7,313 bases of DNA from Deltaproteobacteria bacterium (GTDB taxonomy: Bacteria; Desulfobacterota; Syntrophia; Syntrophales; Smithellaceae), in the NCBI GenBank assembly GCA_011046295.1, contig DSAV01000014.1, positions 1 through 7,313 of the forward strand. Direction: 5' to 3'. This document shows, in pieces, positions 1 through 6,959 of the stretch; within the stretch, counting starts at the first letter, position 1; each line of letters starts with the position of its first letter. The notes under the pieces are model-generated. The model was not told the DNA's origin, ran no database searches, and worked only from the letters and a program-made list of their open reading frames with translations. The position numbers were made by a program, and so were the translations under genes.

Positions 1-64
1 AACCAGAATAATCCTCCAAAAACTGCCATAATGTGCCAAAACTCCAAAGGAGGAAGGCACAGAC

Positions 65-1639
65 ATGGCACAGGAGAGATTATGCATGAGAAAAATCAAG
101 GAAGTATTGAAGTTGAGGTATGAAATGAGAATGTCGCAGAGGCTGATAGCCATAGCATGCGATATCGGCAAGACGACGGTGCAGGAGTACATACGCAGGG
201 CAAAAGCTGCGGGTCTTGGGTGGCCATTGCCGGAAGGACTGGCCGAGGATGAACTCGAGAAGAAACTGTTTCCAGGGGAAACCGTAAAGAAAGAATCAAG
301 GCCGCCAATGCAGCTTCAGTATCTGTACGAGGAAAAAAAGCTTCCTAACGTAACAATGTCGTTATTGTGGGAAGAATACAAGCAAAGCAATCCAGCCGGG
401 TATCAGCGCAGCTGGTTTTGCGAGCAGTACCGCAGATATGTTAAGACCCTTGATTGCGTAATGCATCAGGAGTACAAGGCCGGGGATAAGGGTTTTGTGG
501 ATTTTGGCGACGGGACAGACATCATCGATCCGGAGACCGGAGAGATTATCCCGACGGAAATATTCGTTCATGTTCTTGGCGCGTCAAAAAAAATATATGC
601 AGAAGCCGTGCATAGCGAGAACATGGAGTCGTGGATAAGGTGCAACGTCAACGCGCTTGGGTATTTTGGCTGTTGCCCGAAGGCCATAGTGCCGGATAAC
701 CTCAAAGCCGCCGTGACAAAGGCAAACAAGTATGAGCCGGTAATAAACGGCACAACCCTTGAGTTTGCGGAGCATTATCACACGACAATCCTGCCTGCAC
801 GCGCCAGAGAACCCCGGGACAAGCCGCTTGCCGAGAACGGCGTTGGAATTGGCAAGAGATTTATTCTTGCGCGGTTAAGGCACAGGATATTTCACAGCCT
901 GGCGGAACTAAACATCGCAATAAGGCCGATAGTCGACGATTTGAACTCAAGAGTGATGAGGAAATACGGGAAATCAAGGAACGAGCTGTTCGAAACGCTG
1001 GATAAGCCACATTGCCTGCCCCTGCCGGAGAAGCCTTACGAATACGCCGAATTTGCCAAAGCCAGGGTAAACATTGATTCCCATATCGCGTACAAAAAAC
1101 ATTTCTATTCCGTTCCCCACGAACATCTCCATAACCTGATGGATATACGGGCTACAGCACAGATAATAGAGGTGTATTTAAAGGGCGAAAGAATATGTTC
1201 GCACAAACGCGGCTATAAAATCGGGGGATACACAACTGTCTATTCGCACCTGCCTTTGGCGCATCAGAAATACGCCGAGTGGACGCCGGAACGCATGCTT
1301 TCCTGGGTTGAGACCGTCGGGCCGGACGCAAGAAAATTCGCCGAAATGTTGTTTCAGATAAGAAAGCATCCCGAGCAGGCGTATAAAAGCTGCATGGGTG
1401 TCATCAGCCTCAAAAAACATTTCCCGGTTGATCGCATTAACTCTGCCTGCCGGAGAGCGGTGGAGTATAAGATTTTTTCAAGCAGCGGAGTAAAGGATAT
1501 TCTTTCCAACGGCCTGGATAAAAAGCAAGAGGAGCTGCATTCCTCGCGCGCGCCAAAAAATCATGCCAATATCCGGGGGCCGGAGTATTTCAACGGACTG
1601 CTTTTCGAACAAAATAAACCAATGGAGGAAACAAAATGA
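65..1639 (+). CDS. istA: IS21-family transposase IstA (DDE integrase)
   Basis: IstA cuts and joins the ends of the IS21 element. The 524-residue protein begins with a helix-turn-helix region (about residues 8-50, SQRLIAIACDIGKTTVQEYI) followed by the family-typical AAGLGWPLPEG stretch at 48-58. The integrase core holds the catalytic acids: D146 in VDFGD, D211 in PDN and E257 in AENGV, the last followed by the conserved FILARLRHRIFHSLAELN segment. The length is at the upper end for IstA and nothing is missing. The start at 65 is chosen because GGAGGA lies 10 bases upstream; an in-frame ATG at 86 is the alternative. TCCTCC at 12-17 can pair with this GGAGGA (49-54) and might dampen translation. 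The stop codon overlaps the istB start, implying coupled translation. Confidence 0.95.
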   Translation: MAQERLCMRKIKEVLKLRYEMRMSQRLIAIACDIGKTTVQEYIRRAKAAGLGWPLPEGLAEDELEKKLFPGETVKKESRPPMQLQYLYEEKKLPNVTMSLLWEEYKQSNPAGYQRSWFCEQYRRYVKTLDCVMHQEYKAGDKGFVDFGDGTDIIDPETGEIIPTEIFVHVLGASKKIYAEAVHSENMESWIRCNVNALGYFGCCPKAIVPDNLKAAVTKANKYEPVINGTTLEFAEHYHTTILPARAREPRDKPLAENGVGIGKRFILARLRHRIFHSLAELNIAIRPIVDDLNSRVMRKYGKSRNELFETLDKPHCLPLPEKPYEYAEFAKARVNIDSHIAYKKHFYSVPHEHLHNLMDIRATAQIIEVYLKGERICSHKRGYKIGGYTTVYSHLPLAHQKYAEWTPERMLSWVETVGPDARKFAEMLFQIRKHPEQAYKSCMGVISLKKHFPVDRINSACRRAVEYKIFSSSGVKDILSNGLDKKQEELHSSRAPKNHANIRGPEYFNGLLFEQNKPMEETK

Positions 1640-2376
1640 GCATTGAACAGACTATTTCCAAGCTTGATGAAATGAAAATGTCCGGCATGTCCGGCTCCTA
1701 CGCCGAGCGCAGGAAGAGACCGGACCACAAGGACCTGTCTTTTGACGAGTTCTTCGGCCTTGTCGTCGATGATGAATACGTCTACAGGAAAAACAAGCGC
1801 CTCAAAAGGCTTTTAAAGCGGTCAAAATTCAAAATATCCGCCGCTTGCCTCGAGGATATCGACTACAGGCAGCAAAGAGGCCTGCTAAAAACGCATGTGC
1901 TCAATCTTCAGAACACTTCCTGGCTGGAAAACCATCAGAATATCCTCATTACGGGCCCTACAGGCGTTGGCAAGACATATCTTGCCTGTGCCTTTGGAAC
2001 ATGGGCTTGCCGAAACGGATTCACGGCTCTTTATTACCGCTGGCCGCGCCTCTTCGGCGATATGCATGCTTCGCGCGGGGATGGCAGTTATCTCAAGCAC
2101 CTTAAAAAACTATCAAACGCGCAGCTTCTTGTCATCGATGATTTTGGTTTAAATCCGCTTTCCGACACGGACAGAAAGGATTTTCTCGAGATCGTCGAAG
2201 ACCGCCACATGGCAGGTTCCATTATCATCACGAGCCAGCTTCCCATAAAAGACTGGCATGAGTTCATTGGCGAGCCCACGATCGCCGATGCGGTCATCGA
2301 CAGGCTTCTCAGTATGTCCTATAAATTTGAAATGCGAGGAGGTTCTATGCGAAAAAAACAAAAAGAGGTTGATTAA
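1636..2376 (+). CDS. istB: IS21-family helper ATPase IstB (AAA+)
   Basis: IstB is the DnaC/DnaA-like AAA+ ATPase that assembles on DNA, helps choose the target and stimulates the IstA transposase. The 246-residue protein has an N-terminal helical region (1-100), a Walker A motif GPTGVGKT at 107-114, a Walker B motif LLVIDDFG at 164-171, a sensor-like IIITSQLP at 196-203 and the conserved DRLL at 222-225 near the C terminus, the order expected for IstB. Its ATG overlaps the istA stop codon (ATGA), and GGAGG lies about 7 bases upstream inside istA, so it is translated together with istA. The C terminus is short and basic (MRKKQKEVD). No damage is visible. Confidence 0.95.
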   Translation: MSIEQTISKLDEMKMSGMSGSYAERRKRPDHKDLSFDEFFGLVVDDEYVYRKNKRLKRLLKRSKFKISAACLEDIDYRQQRGLLKTHVLNLQNTSWLENHQNILITGPTGVGKTYLACAFGTWACRNGFTALYYRWPRLFGDMHASRGDGSYLKHLKKLSNAQLLVIDDFGLNPLSDTDRKDFLEIVEDRHMAGSIIITSQLPIKDWHEFIGEPTIADAVIDRLLSMSYKFEMRGGSMRKKQKEVD

Positions 2377-2429
2377 GCAGCCTTGAAAGTGTAAGATTTG
2401 ACCTGAGGATTATGACTGACACGCGGGGT

Positions 2430-2495
2430 GGTCGTCATGACCGGATAAAGCGGTCGCCTTCCACCGGATAGACCGGTCGTCTTGAGCGGATTTCG
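2430..2495 (+). repeat. Three tandem terminal repeats of the IS21 right end
   Basis: Three head-to-tail units lie at 2430-2451, 2452-2474 and 2475-2495. Each starts with GGTCGYC and carries CGGAT about 12-15 bases further on. Units are 21, 22 and 23 bases long, about two DNA turns. IS21-family ends are known to carry several such repeats, thought to be transposase binding sites. The left-end copies should lie before the window. Confidence 0.7.
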
Positions 2496-2530
2496 TAGTA
2501 ACCTTCATGTTCCGGGAATCAAAAGAAACA

Positions 2531-2637
2531 ACCTTGTCCTTCTCAGGTAAAGCTCCCATTCTCAAACAGTAGGGAAAATCAACAATTCCATAATTATGGT
2601 ATTATATCAATTTAGCAATTAAAAATCTACCAAAAAC
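2531..2637. other. Host spacer between IS right end and terminator
   Basis: AT-rich DNA with no coding region that I can support. It contains a perfect 12-base palindrome, CCATAATTATGG, at 2588-2599, whose function is unknown. A TATAAT hexamer occurs on the minus strand at 2606-2601 but has no convincing -35 partner. With the IS end (2377-2530) and the terminator (2638-2675), this accounts for the whole gene-free stretch 2377-2697. Confidence 0.5.
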
Positions 2638-2675
2638 AAAACCTCCGCTGATTTATTATGGTCAGCGGAGGTTTT
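2638..2675 (-). terminator. Rho-independent terminator of the feo-porin cluster
   Basis: A perfect 14-base inverted repeat (AAAACCTCCGCTGA at 2638-2651 and its complement at 2662-2675) encloses a 10-base loop. On the minus strand the stem is followed by TTTTGTTTTT, a good U tract, 22 bases past the porin stop codon. The plus-strand side also has a short T run, so it may act in both directions and shield the host cluster from IS transcription. Confidence 0.9.
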
Positions 2676-2697
2676 GAATCCCTGTTTCTATATTTAG

Positions 2698-4071
2698 TTA
2701 AAAGCCGATTTGCGCCCTCATCCCCGCAACAAAGATTCCGCTTGTATTTTCGGCAATATCTTTACCGTACGGATTCCAGATATACTGCACATCAGGGCTG
2801 ACCGAAAGATGGTCGTTAACGTGTATTTTGTAATACGCTTCGAGGTGCCCTTCTGTCTTCGCTTGAAAACCCGCATTTGCGTCTTTGTAATCATTGGACG
2901 GGATCACCTGCCCAATGGCAAACGCAAGGACATCATTTTCTCTTCCCCAAGGTTTGCCTTCAACTTGCAAACCAGCGCTCCACGACTGCTCTAATGAATA
3001 GTTAGATCCGTCAGCGGTCGTGATTTCAGGATTAAAAACTTCCGGATTCTGCAATCCGTAGCGGGTAAACAACGTCACGACATCATGAATCTTCTGGTCA
3101 AAGCTCAAACCAAAGCCATAAGAAGCTTCTTTTGTATTTTCGCTGTCGCTCCACTTTGTATGATCGGCGTTATTATTCCACCCATACACACGGTAATTTC
3201 CCGGCAATTCAAAGAAATTAATCTTGAAATGAACCTGCCCGATGTTGAACAAGTTATCTCCGACCTTTTCCCATGAGGCATTTCCATCGAATAATCCATA
3301 CCCCAATTCCAGCCATTCGACCGGCATATACACCATCCTGATACCGGCTCCGTTATCCGGAAACTCCACAACAGGAGAGTTGCGGAAAATCCTGCCCAAG
3401 AATTGCGTTGTTTCATCATTGGCCGCTTCGTTTTGGTCAAAGTAGGCCGTAGAATCAAGTTTACCGAAAGTCAAAACCGCCTTATCATTAAACAGCCCCT
3501 GCTCATACCAAAACTCAGTCAGCTCAACTTTTGCCTCACTGTCGCCAGCGTCGCGGTTAACGTTACTGTAAAGTTTCAAATTATCCTCCAACCCTGAGCC
3601 TTGCCCAGCTTCAAGGTGCAAGAACGCCTTCCCCCCGACCTCCTTAAATTCCTTTCCCAAAGTGACATCCGCGGAATAGGAAGCGTCTGTGCGGGATTGC
3701 TTTGCCGTGGCGGCGTCATCCACATAATTGACATTATTGGATCCTTGCACGATCATCGTGCCGCCAGCGCCAAGTTCAAGTCCTTCCATGAGGCTGATCG
3801 TTTCTCCGGGAGCGCGATGCAATTTTTCCTCAAATCGTGACAATTGCGATTCATATTCCTTGATTTTTACCTGTTGCTCCTGCATGGTCACCTTCTGCAA
3901 TCCCATGTCGGAATTTTGCGCCTCCAATTTCTTTTCAAGCGCCCCTACCCGCGATTGAAGCTTCTCTACAATAGACGCCATGTCCTTTTCGTCGGCAAAC
4001 GCCGGACGTCCCAAAGCCATAACCAGCCCTAAAATTAAAAAACAACTGAACATTTGCCTATCATGTAGCAT
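2698..4071 (-). CDS. OprB-like carbohydrate-selective porin with N-terminal coiled coil
   Basis: This encodes a 457-residue outer-membrane beta-barrel protein. A signal peptide spans residues 1-26, with a hydrophobic core FLILGLVMAL and likely cleavage after AFA. Residues about 31-86 form a heptad-like, charged coiled coil (periplasmic). Residues from about 95 to the end show alternating beta strands rich in Asp, Asn and aromatics, ending in IGF, with the C-terminal Phe used by the Bam machinery. The pattern matches the OprB/carbohydrate porin family by recognition, not by search. The start at 4071 has GGAGGAAGG just upstream; M7 is a second choice. It lies 57 bases after the DUF2292 gene with no clear terminator between, so it is probably the last gene of the feo transcript. 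Acidithiobacillus carries a porin (FeoP) in its feo operon, so an Fe2+ role is plausible but inferred. Confidence 0.85.
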   Translation of the reverse strand: MLHDRQMFSCFLILGLVMALGRPAFADEKDMASIVEKLQSRVGALEKKLEAQNSDMGLQKVTMQEQQVKIKEYESQLSRFEEKLHRAPGETISLMEGLELGAGGTMIVQGSNNVNYVDDAATAKQSRTDASYSADVTLGKEFKEVGGKAFLHLEAGQGSGLEDNLKLYSNVNRDAGDSEAKVELTEFWYEQGLFNDKAVLTFGKLDSTAYFDQNEAANDETTQFLGRIFRNSPVVEFPDNGAGIRMVYMPVEWLELGYGLFDGNASWEKVGDNLFNIGQVHFKINFFELPGNYRVYGWNNNADHTKWSDSENTKEASYGFGLSFDQKIHDVVTLFTRYGLQNPEVFNPEITTADGSNYSLEQSWSAGLQVEGKPWGRENDVLAFAIGQVIPSNDYKDANAGFQAKTEGHLEAYYKIHVNDHLSVSPDVQYIWNPYGKDIAENTSGIFVAGMRAQIGF

Positions 4072-4128
4072 GTCCTTCCTCCTCGATTATGCCTCTGGTT
4101 GTCCAGTCGGTCATATTATTTTAGAAAT

Positions 4129-4293
4129 TTAGCTCTGCTCTTGCAGTCGCTTTTGAGGTCGAAACCTTTTCTTTTCCCTTTTCTCCACCTGAACTATCTG
4201 GGAATCGTGAATGGTAAAAACAACCTCCCCATAGTCCACCCCCTTGATAAATTTTAGAATATCCTCAAATTTCAAATTTCCTAAATCATCCAT
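4129..4293 (-). CDS. Small DUF2292 (YezD-like) family protein
   Basis: A 54-residue peptide starting MDDLGNLKFEDILKFIKG. The core YGEVVFTIHDSQIVQVEKREK (residues 21-41) matches the DUF2292/YezD pattern of Y-G-x-V, a short beta hairpin with a D-x-x-x-V-Q turn, then V-E-x-x-E-K. No biochemical function is established for this family to my knowledge. The C-terminal part (38-54) is strongly basic (KREKKRFRPQKRLQEQS), so nucleic-acid or membrane-surface contact is possible but speculative. The start overlaps the stop of the upstream small ORF by one base (TAATG), a sign of translational coupling, and GAAGGG precedes it. There is no signal peptide or membrane segment, so it is probably cytoplasmic. 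Confidence 0.8.
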   Translation of the reverse strand: MDDLGNLKFEDILKFIKGVDYGEVVFTIHDSQIVQVEKREKKRFRPQKRLQEQS

Positions 4294-4448
4294 TACCCTT
4301 CACTCTCCCTCATGCTCTCATTCAAACTTCTAGCAAAAAGCGCCTCCCCGACCATGGATGAAAATATCCCAAACGCGTCTTCTGTTAAATGAAGCGTAAC
4401 ACCTTTGACATTCACGCTGACCGAACGGCGTACGGTATATGTTCCCAA
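4293..4448 (-). CDS. Small unknown protein, possibly frameshifted near its 5' end
   Basis: I do not recognise this family. The readable frame, from a TTG at 4448, gives 51 residues: a beta-like stretch TYTVRRSVSVNVKGVTLHL, then a helix-like TEDAFGIFSSMVGEALFARS and a charged tail. Its TAA overlaps the next gene's ATG (TAATG), which supports it as real coding. However, the TTG has no ribosome binding site. A GTG at 4485 has an ideal GGAGG five bases upstream and overlaps the stop of the preceding gene (GTGA), yet it lies in a different frame that ends at 4330. Skipping one base around GGGAA (4441-4445) would join the two into a 63-residue protein starting MNNSFVLAQADQFGTYTV. It could be a mutation, a sequence error or recoding. 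Confidence 0.55.
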   Translation of the reverse strand: MGTYTVRRSVSVNVKGVTLHLTEDAFGIFSSMVGEALFARSLNESMRESEG

Positions 4449-4481
4449 ACTGGTCAGCTTGCGCCAGCACGAAACTATTGT

Positions 4482-4646
4482 TCACCGCGCCCTCCTTTCT
4501 TTTTCACAATTACACCCGCCTGAACACGACCCTCCCGAAGAACAATCGCATTCGTGAGCGCTACCTCCTCTTAAAAACGAAGTGGCTTTTTTTATTAATA
4601 AAATGACCACGAACAAAATAATCCCATAAATAATTATCTTTTCCAT
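4482..4646 (-). CDS. FeoB-associated Cys-rich membrane protein
   Basis: A 54-residue peptide with a single membrane helix (residues 4-18, IIIYGIILFVVILLI), a basic KK at 19-20, then a tail rich in Gly, Ser and Cys with five cysteines (C33, C35, C41, C45, C47) in a CxC...C...CxC arrangement plus H31. This is the architecture of the FeoB-associated Cys-rich membrane protein family, often encoded next to feoB and proposed to aid Fe2+ import, perhaps by handling metal at the membrane; the mechanism is not settled. The chosen ATG (4646) lies one base after the feoB stop codon (TGAAATG) and is preceded by GGGGGTG, and it puts the helix at the N terminus. An upstream in-frame ATG at 4682 would add 12 residues inside feoB and is less likely. 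Confidence 0.85.
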   Translation of the reverse strand: MEKIIIYGIILFVVILLIKKATSFLRGGSAHECDCSSGGSCSGGCNCEKERRAR

Positions 4647-4647
4647 T

Positions 4648-6732
4648 TCACACCCCCAAGATTCTTCCGCCTTGATACACAATAAATGCCGCTACCCACG
4701 CCATAACCGTCGTCCAGAAAACCAAAAAGCCCGTCCACTTCCAACTCGATCCGGATTCGCGGTAGAAAACAGCCATGGCGACGAAACACGGCAGATAAAT
4801 AAGCGAGAACATGAGAAACGCTAAAGCTTTTAAGGGACTCCAAGACGGATCATTTTGTAATGATTCTTTTAATGTATCGGTTTCCTCAGGATCAACCTCG
4901 CCGAGACTGTAAATTGTCCCCAACGTACTCACAACAACTTCTTTAGCCGCCACGCCCGCCAATAACGCTACGCCTCCCCGCCAATCCATGCCCAACGGCT
5001 TAACAACGGGTTCGATAAATTTTCCGATTCTACCGGCGACGCTCTGCTCCATCTGCATAGAGGCTTGAGTTTCCTCACTTATTCCTTCTTTAGATTCAAT
5101 CTGAGGAAAAGTAAATCCTGCCCAAATCAATATCGAGATGAGCAGAATGATGCTTCCCGCCTTTTTGATATAAAGCCAGCCGCGTTCCCACATTTTTAAT
5201 AATAGCCCCTGAATCGTAGGCATGCGGTAAGGAGGAAGCTCCATGACAAAATGCGCTGTCTCACCTTTAAAAACAAAAGTCTTTAAAATCCACGCCGACA
5301 CAAAGGCAATAATTACACTGAGCACATACATTAAAAACATCATATTCGCGCCGTGTTTTGCCGAAAAAAACGCTCCGATAAATAAAGCAAATATCGGAAG
5401 TTTTGCCCCGCAAATCATGAAAGGCGTAACCATCATGGTGATAAGTCGGTCTTTTTTGCTGTCCAAAGTCCGGGTGGCCATAATGCCGGGTACGGCACAA
5501 CCGTTTGTTGAAATCATCATAGGAAGAAACGACTTCCCATGCAGTCCGAACTTATGCATGATCCTATCCATAACAAACGCCGCCCGAGCCATGTAGCCGG
5601 AATCCTCAAAAAAAGCAATCGCGAAGAACATAAACAAAACCAGCGGGAAAAACCCGAGCACGCCGCCAACCCCTCCGATGATGCCATCAACTACGAATGA
5701 TTGAATCAAGCCTTCCGGGATAACCGCTGAAGCAAGTGACGACAGCCATTCAAAGAATTTCTCGAACCATCCCACTACCGGCTCAGAAAAGGTGAACGTG
5801 AATTTAAATATCCCGTACATGACCAAAGCAAAGATTGGCAACCCCATAAAACGATTCATGATCACTTTGTCAATCTTATCCGAAACATCATGACGGTCTT
5901 CTGCGGTTTGTTTTACCGCTTCCATGCAGACCCCGCTGACAAAGCCATAGCGACGGTCAGCAATCAAGACTTCCGCATCATCGCCAAAGTGCTGTCGCAA
6001 ATGCTGACGGCTCTTTTCAACCTGTCCCTCTATTTCATCAGCGCAAGAAAGACCTTGAATATGGTTCATCACTATCGGATCTTTTTCGAGCAGTTTTAAA
6101 GTCATCCATTCCTTGGGATATCCTTTTAATTGAACATCGTTCTTGGAAAGCACCTGCGCGATCTTGGTGCGCTCCAAGTCAATCTCCAGCCCGTAATCAA
6201 CTTTCGTCTTCCCAACCTTGATCTTCTTTTCATATACCGTAATCACGGCTTCAAGAAGTTCATCCATCCCCTTGCTTTTATTGCCTACGGTCGGAATAAT
6301 CGGCCTGCCTAAACTCTTGGACAAAATTTTGTAGTCAATCGCATACCCTTTTGCCTTAACCATATCGCTCATGTTCATGGCCAAAACAACCGGCGCGTCA
6401 AGCTCCGATAGCTGCGTAAAAAGGTACATATTCCTTTCGAGATTAGACGCATCAACCACATGCACGACTACATCGGGCTTCTCATCAACAATGAAATTGC
6501 GGGCGACCTTCTCATCTTCCGAACGTGCGGACAAACTGTACGTCCCGGGCAAATCCACAAAAACCACCTCATACCCCTTATAGTTAACTCGCCCTTCCTT
6601 CTTTTCAACAGTAACTCCGGGATAATTTCCGATATGCTGGCGGGAACCGGTTACATTATTAAACAAGGTGGATTTCCCCGAATTAGGGTTCCCCGCAAGC
6701 GCCACCAAAATCCTTTTATTTATTTCAGACAT
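4648..6732 (-). CDS. feoB: Ferrous iron transport protein B (FeoB)
   Basis: FeoB is the inner-membrane permease for Fe2+ with a cytoplasmic G-protein domain. In this 694-residue protein the G domain shows G1 GNPNSGKST (14-22), the G2 Thr in YPGVTVE (37-43), G3 DLPG (60-63) and G4 NMSD (120-123). A helical spacer domain follows to about residue 290, then the polytopic membrane part with the FEDSGYMARAAFVMDR block (375-390) and two Gate motifs with conserved Cys, GCAVPGIMATRT (411-422) and CGAKLPIFALF (441-451). Another conserved block is GVAAKEVVVSTLG (593-605). The length is near the shorter, common bacterial FeoB size, so it looks complete. The start at 6732 has AAGGAGG seven bases upstream and overlaps the end of feoA2 by 13 bases. 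No feoC follows; the Cys-rich peptide takes that position. Confidence 0.98.
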   Translation of the reverse strand: MSEINKRILVALAGNPNSGKSTLFNNVTGSRQHIGNYPGVTVEKKEGRVNYKGYEVVFVDLPGTYSLSARSEDEKVARNFIVDEKPDVVVHVVDASNLERNMYLFTQLSELDAPVVLAMNMSDMVKAKGYAIDYKILSKSLGRPIIPTVGNKSKGMDELLEAVITVYEKKIKVGKTKVDYGLEIDLERTKIAQVLSKNDVQLKGYPKEWMTLKLLEKDPIVMNHIQGLSCADEIEGQVEKSRQHLRQHFGDDAEVLIADRRYGFVSGVCMEAVKQTAEDRHDVSDKIDKVIMNRFMGLPIFALVMYGIFKFTFTFSEPVVGWFEKFFEWLSSLASAVIPEGLIQSFVVDGIIGGVGGVLGFFPLVLFMFFAIAFFEDSGYMARAAFVMDRIMHKFGLHGKSFLPMMISTNGCAVPGIMATRTLDSKKDRLITMMVTPFMICGAKLPIFALFIGAFFSAKHGANMMFLMYVLSVIIAFVSAWILKTFVFKGETAHFVMELPPYRMPTIQGLLLKMWERGWLYIKKAGSIILLISILIWAGFTFPQIESKEGISEETQASMQMEQSVAGRIGKFIEPVVKPLGMDWRGGVALLAGVAAKEVVVSTLGTIYSLGEVDPEETDTLKESLQNDPSWSPLKALAFLMFSLIYLPCFVAMAVFYRESGSSWKWTGFLVFWTTVMAWVAAFIVYQGGRILGV

Positions 6733-6959
6733 TGCTGTTCCTCCTTCACTAATATTTTTCTGGCCAGACCATGCCCCAAGGCCATCTTTGTTCCTTTAAT
6801 ATTAACCGTCAACGGGCCGATCCCTGAATTATTGATCACCTGAATCTCAACTCCGGGTAAGAATCCCATTTCTGCGAGCCGCATCTCGGCACAACGACCG
6901 CCGTCAATAGACACCAATACCGCACGCTTCCCCGCTTTAACGTTTGTCAACCGATTCAT
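6720..6959 (-). CDS. feoA: FeoA-like SH3-fold protein, second copy
   Basis: FeoA proteins are small cytoplasmic SH3-like partners of FeoB that affect its transport activity. This 79-residue copy follows the family plan: a Leu-Thr-x-Val-x-x-Gly start (LTNVKAGKRAVLVSI), the conserved R-L-x-E-M-G-F-L-P-G-V turn at residues 27-37 (RLAEMGFLPGV), a beta segment ending GPLTVNIKGTKMALG, and a final A-x-x-I-x-V strand. The start overlaps the stop of the upstream feoA by ATGA, with GAGGTG five bases before it. Its own 3' end overlaps feoB by 13 bases, so it is tightly coupled to feoB. Of the two copies it looks the more canonical. Confidence 0.95.
   Translation of the reverse strand: MNRLTNVKAGKRAVLVSIDGGRCAEMRLAEMGFLPGVEIQVINNSGIGPLTVNIKGTKMALGHGLARKILVKEEQQCLK

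Larger units (their letters stand above)
1..2530 (+). mobile_element. IS21-family insertion sequence, left tip outside window
   Basis: An istA-istB gene pair with a 4-base ATGA overlap, followed by terminal DNA with tandem repeats, defines an IS21-family element. These elements transpose by cut-and-paste or through a circular junction, using a DDE transposase (IstA) and an AAA+ ATPase (IstB). Both genes are full length with intact catalytic motifs, so the element looks potentially active. The right tip is inferred at 2530, where the sequence ends in AAAGAAACA (the family usually ends in CA). Bases 1-64 are the untranslated leader of istA. The left tip and its repeats lie upstream of the window, so the inverted repeat pairing and the target duplication cannot be verified. 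The exact right boundary is therefore approximate. Confidence 0.85.

Noticed and set aside
3105..3458. 117-codon minus-strand ORF inside the porin gene
   Set aside because: Alternative frame within a clear porin coding sequence, no ribosome site or protein-like features.
4330..4485. 51-codon minus-strand frame from the GTG at 4485 taken as the complete gene
   Set aside because: It starts well, but after about residue 14 it becomes Arg/Cys-rich and unlike a folded protein, while the neighbouring frame looks real and couples to the next gene. I treat it as the 5' part of a frameshifted gene.
5243..5596. 117-codon plus-strand ORF opposite the membrane part of feoB
   Set aside because: Antisense shadow of a conserved coding region with no independent support.
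6460..6843. 127-codon plus-strand ORF opposite feoB and feoA2
   Set aside because: It lies antisense to two strongly conserved genes, has no family features and crosses their boundary; a shadow frame.
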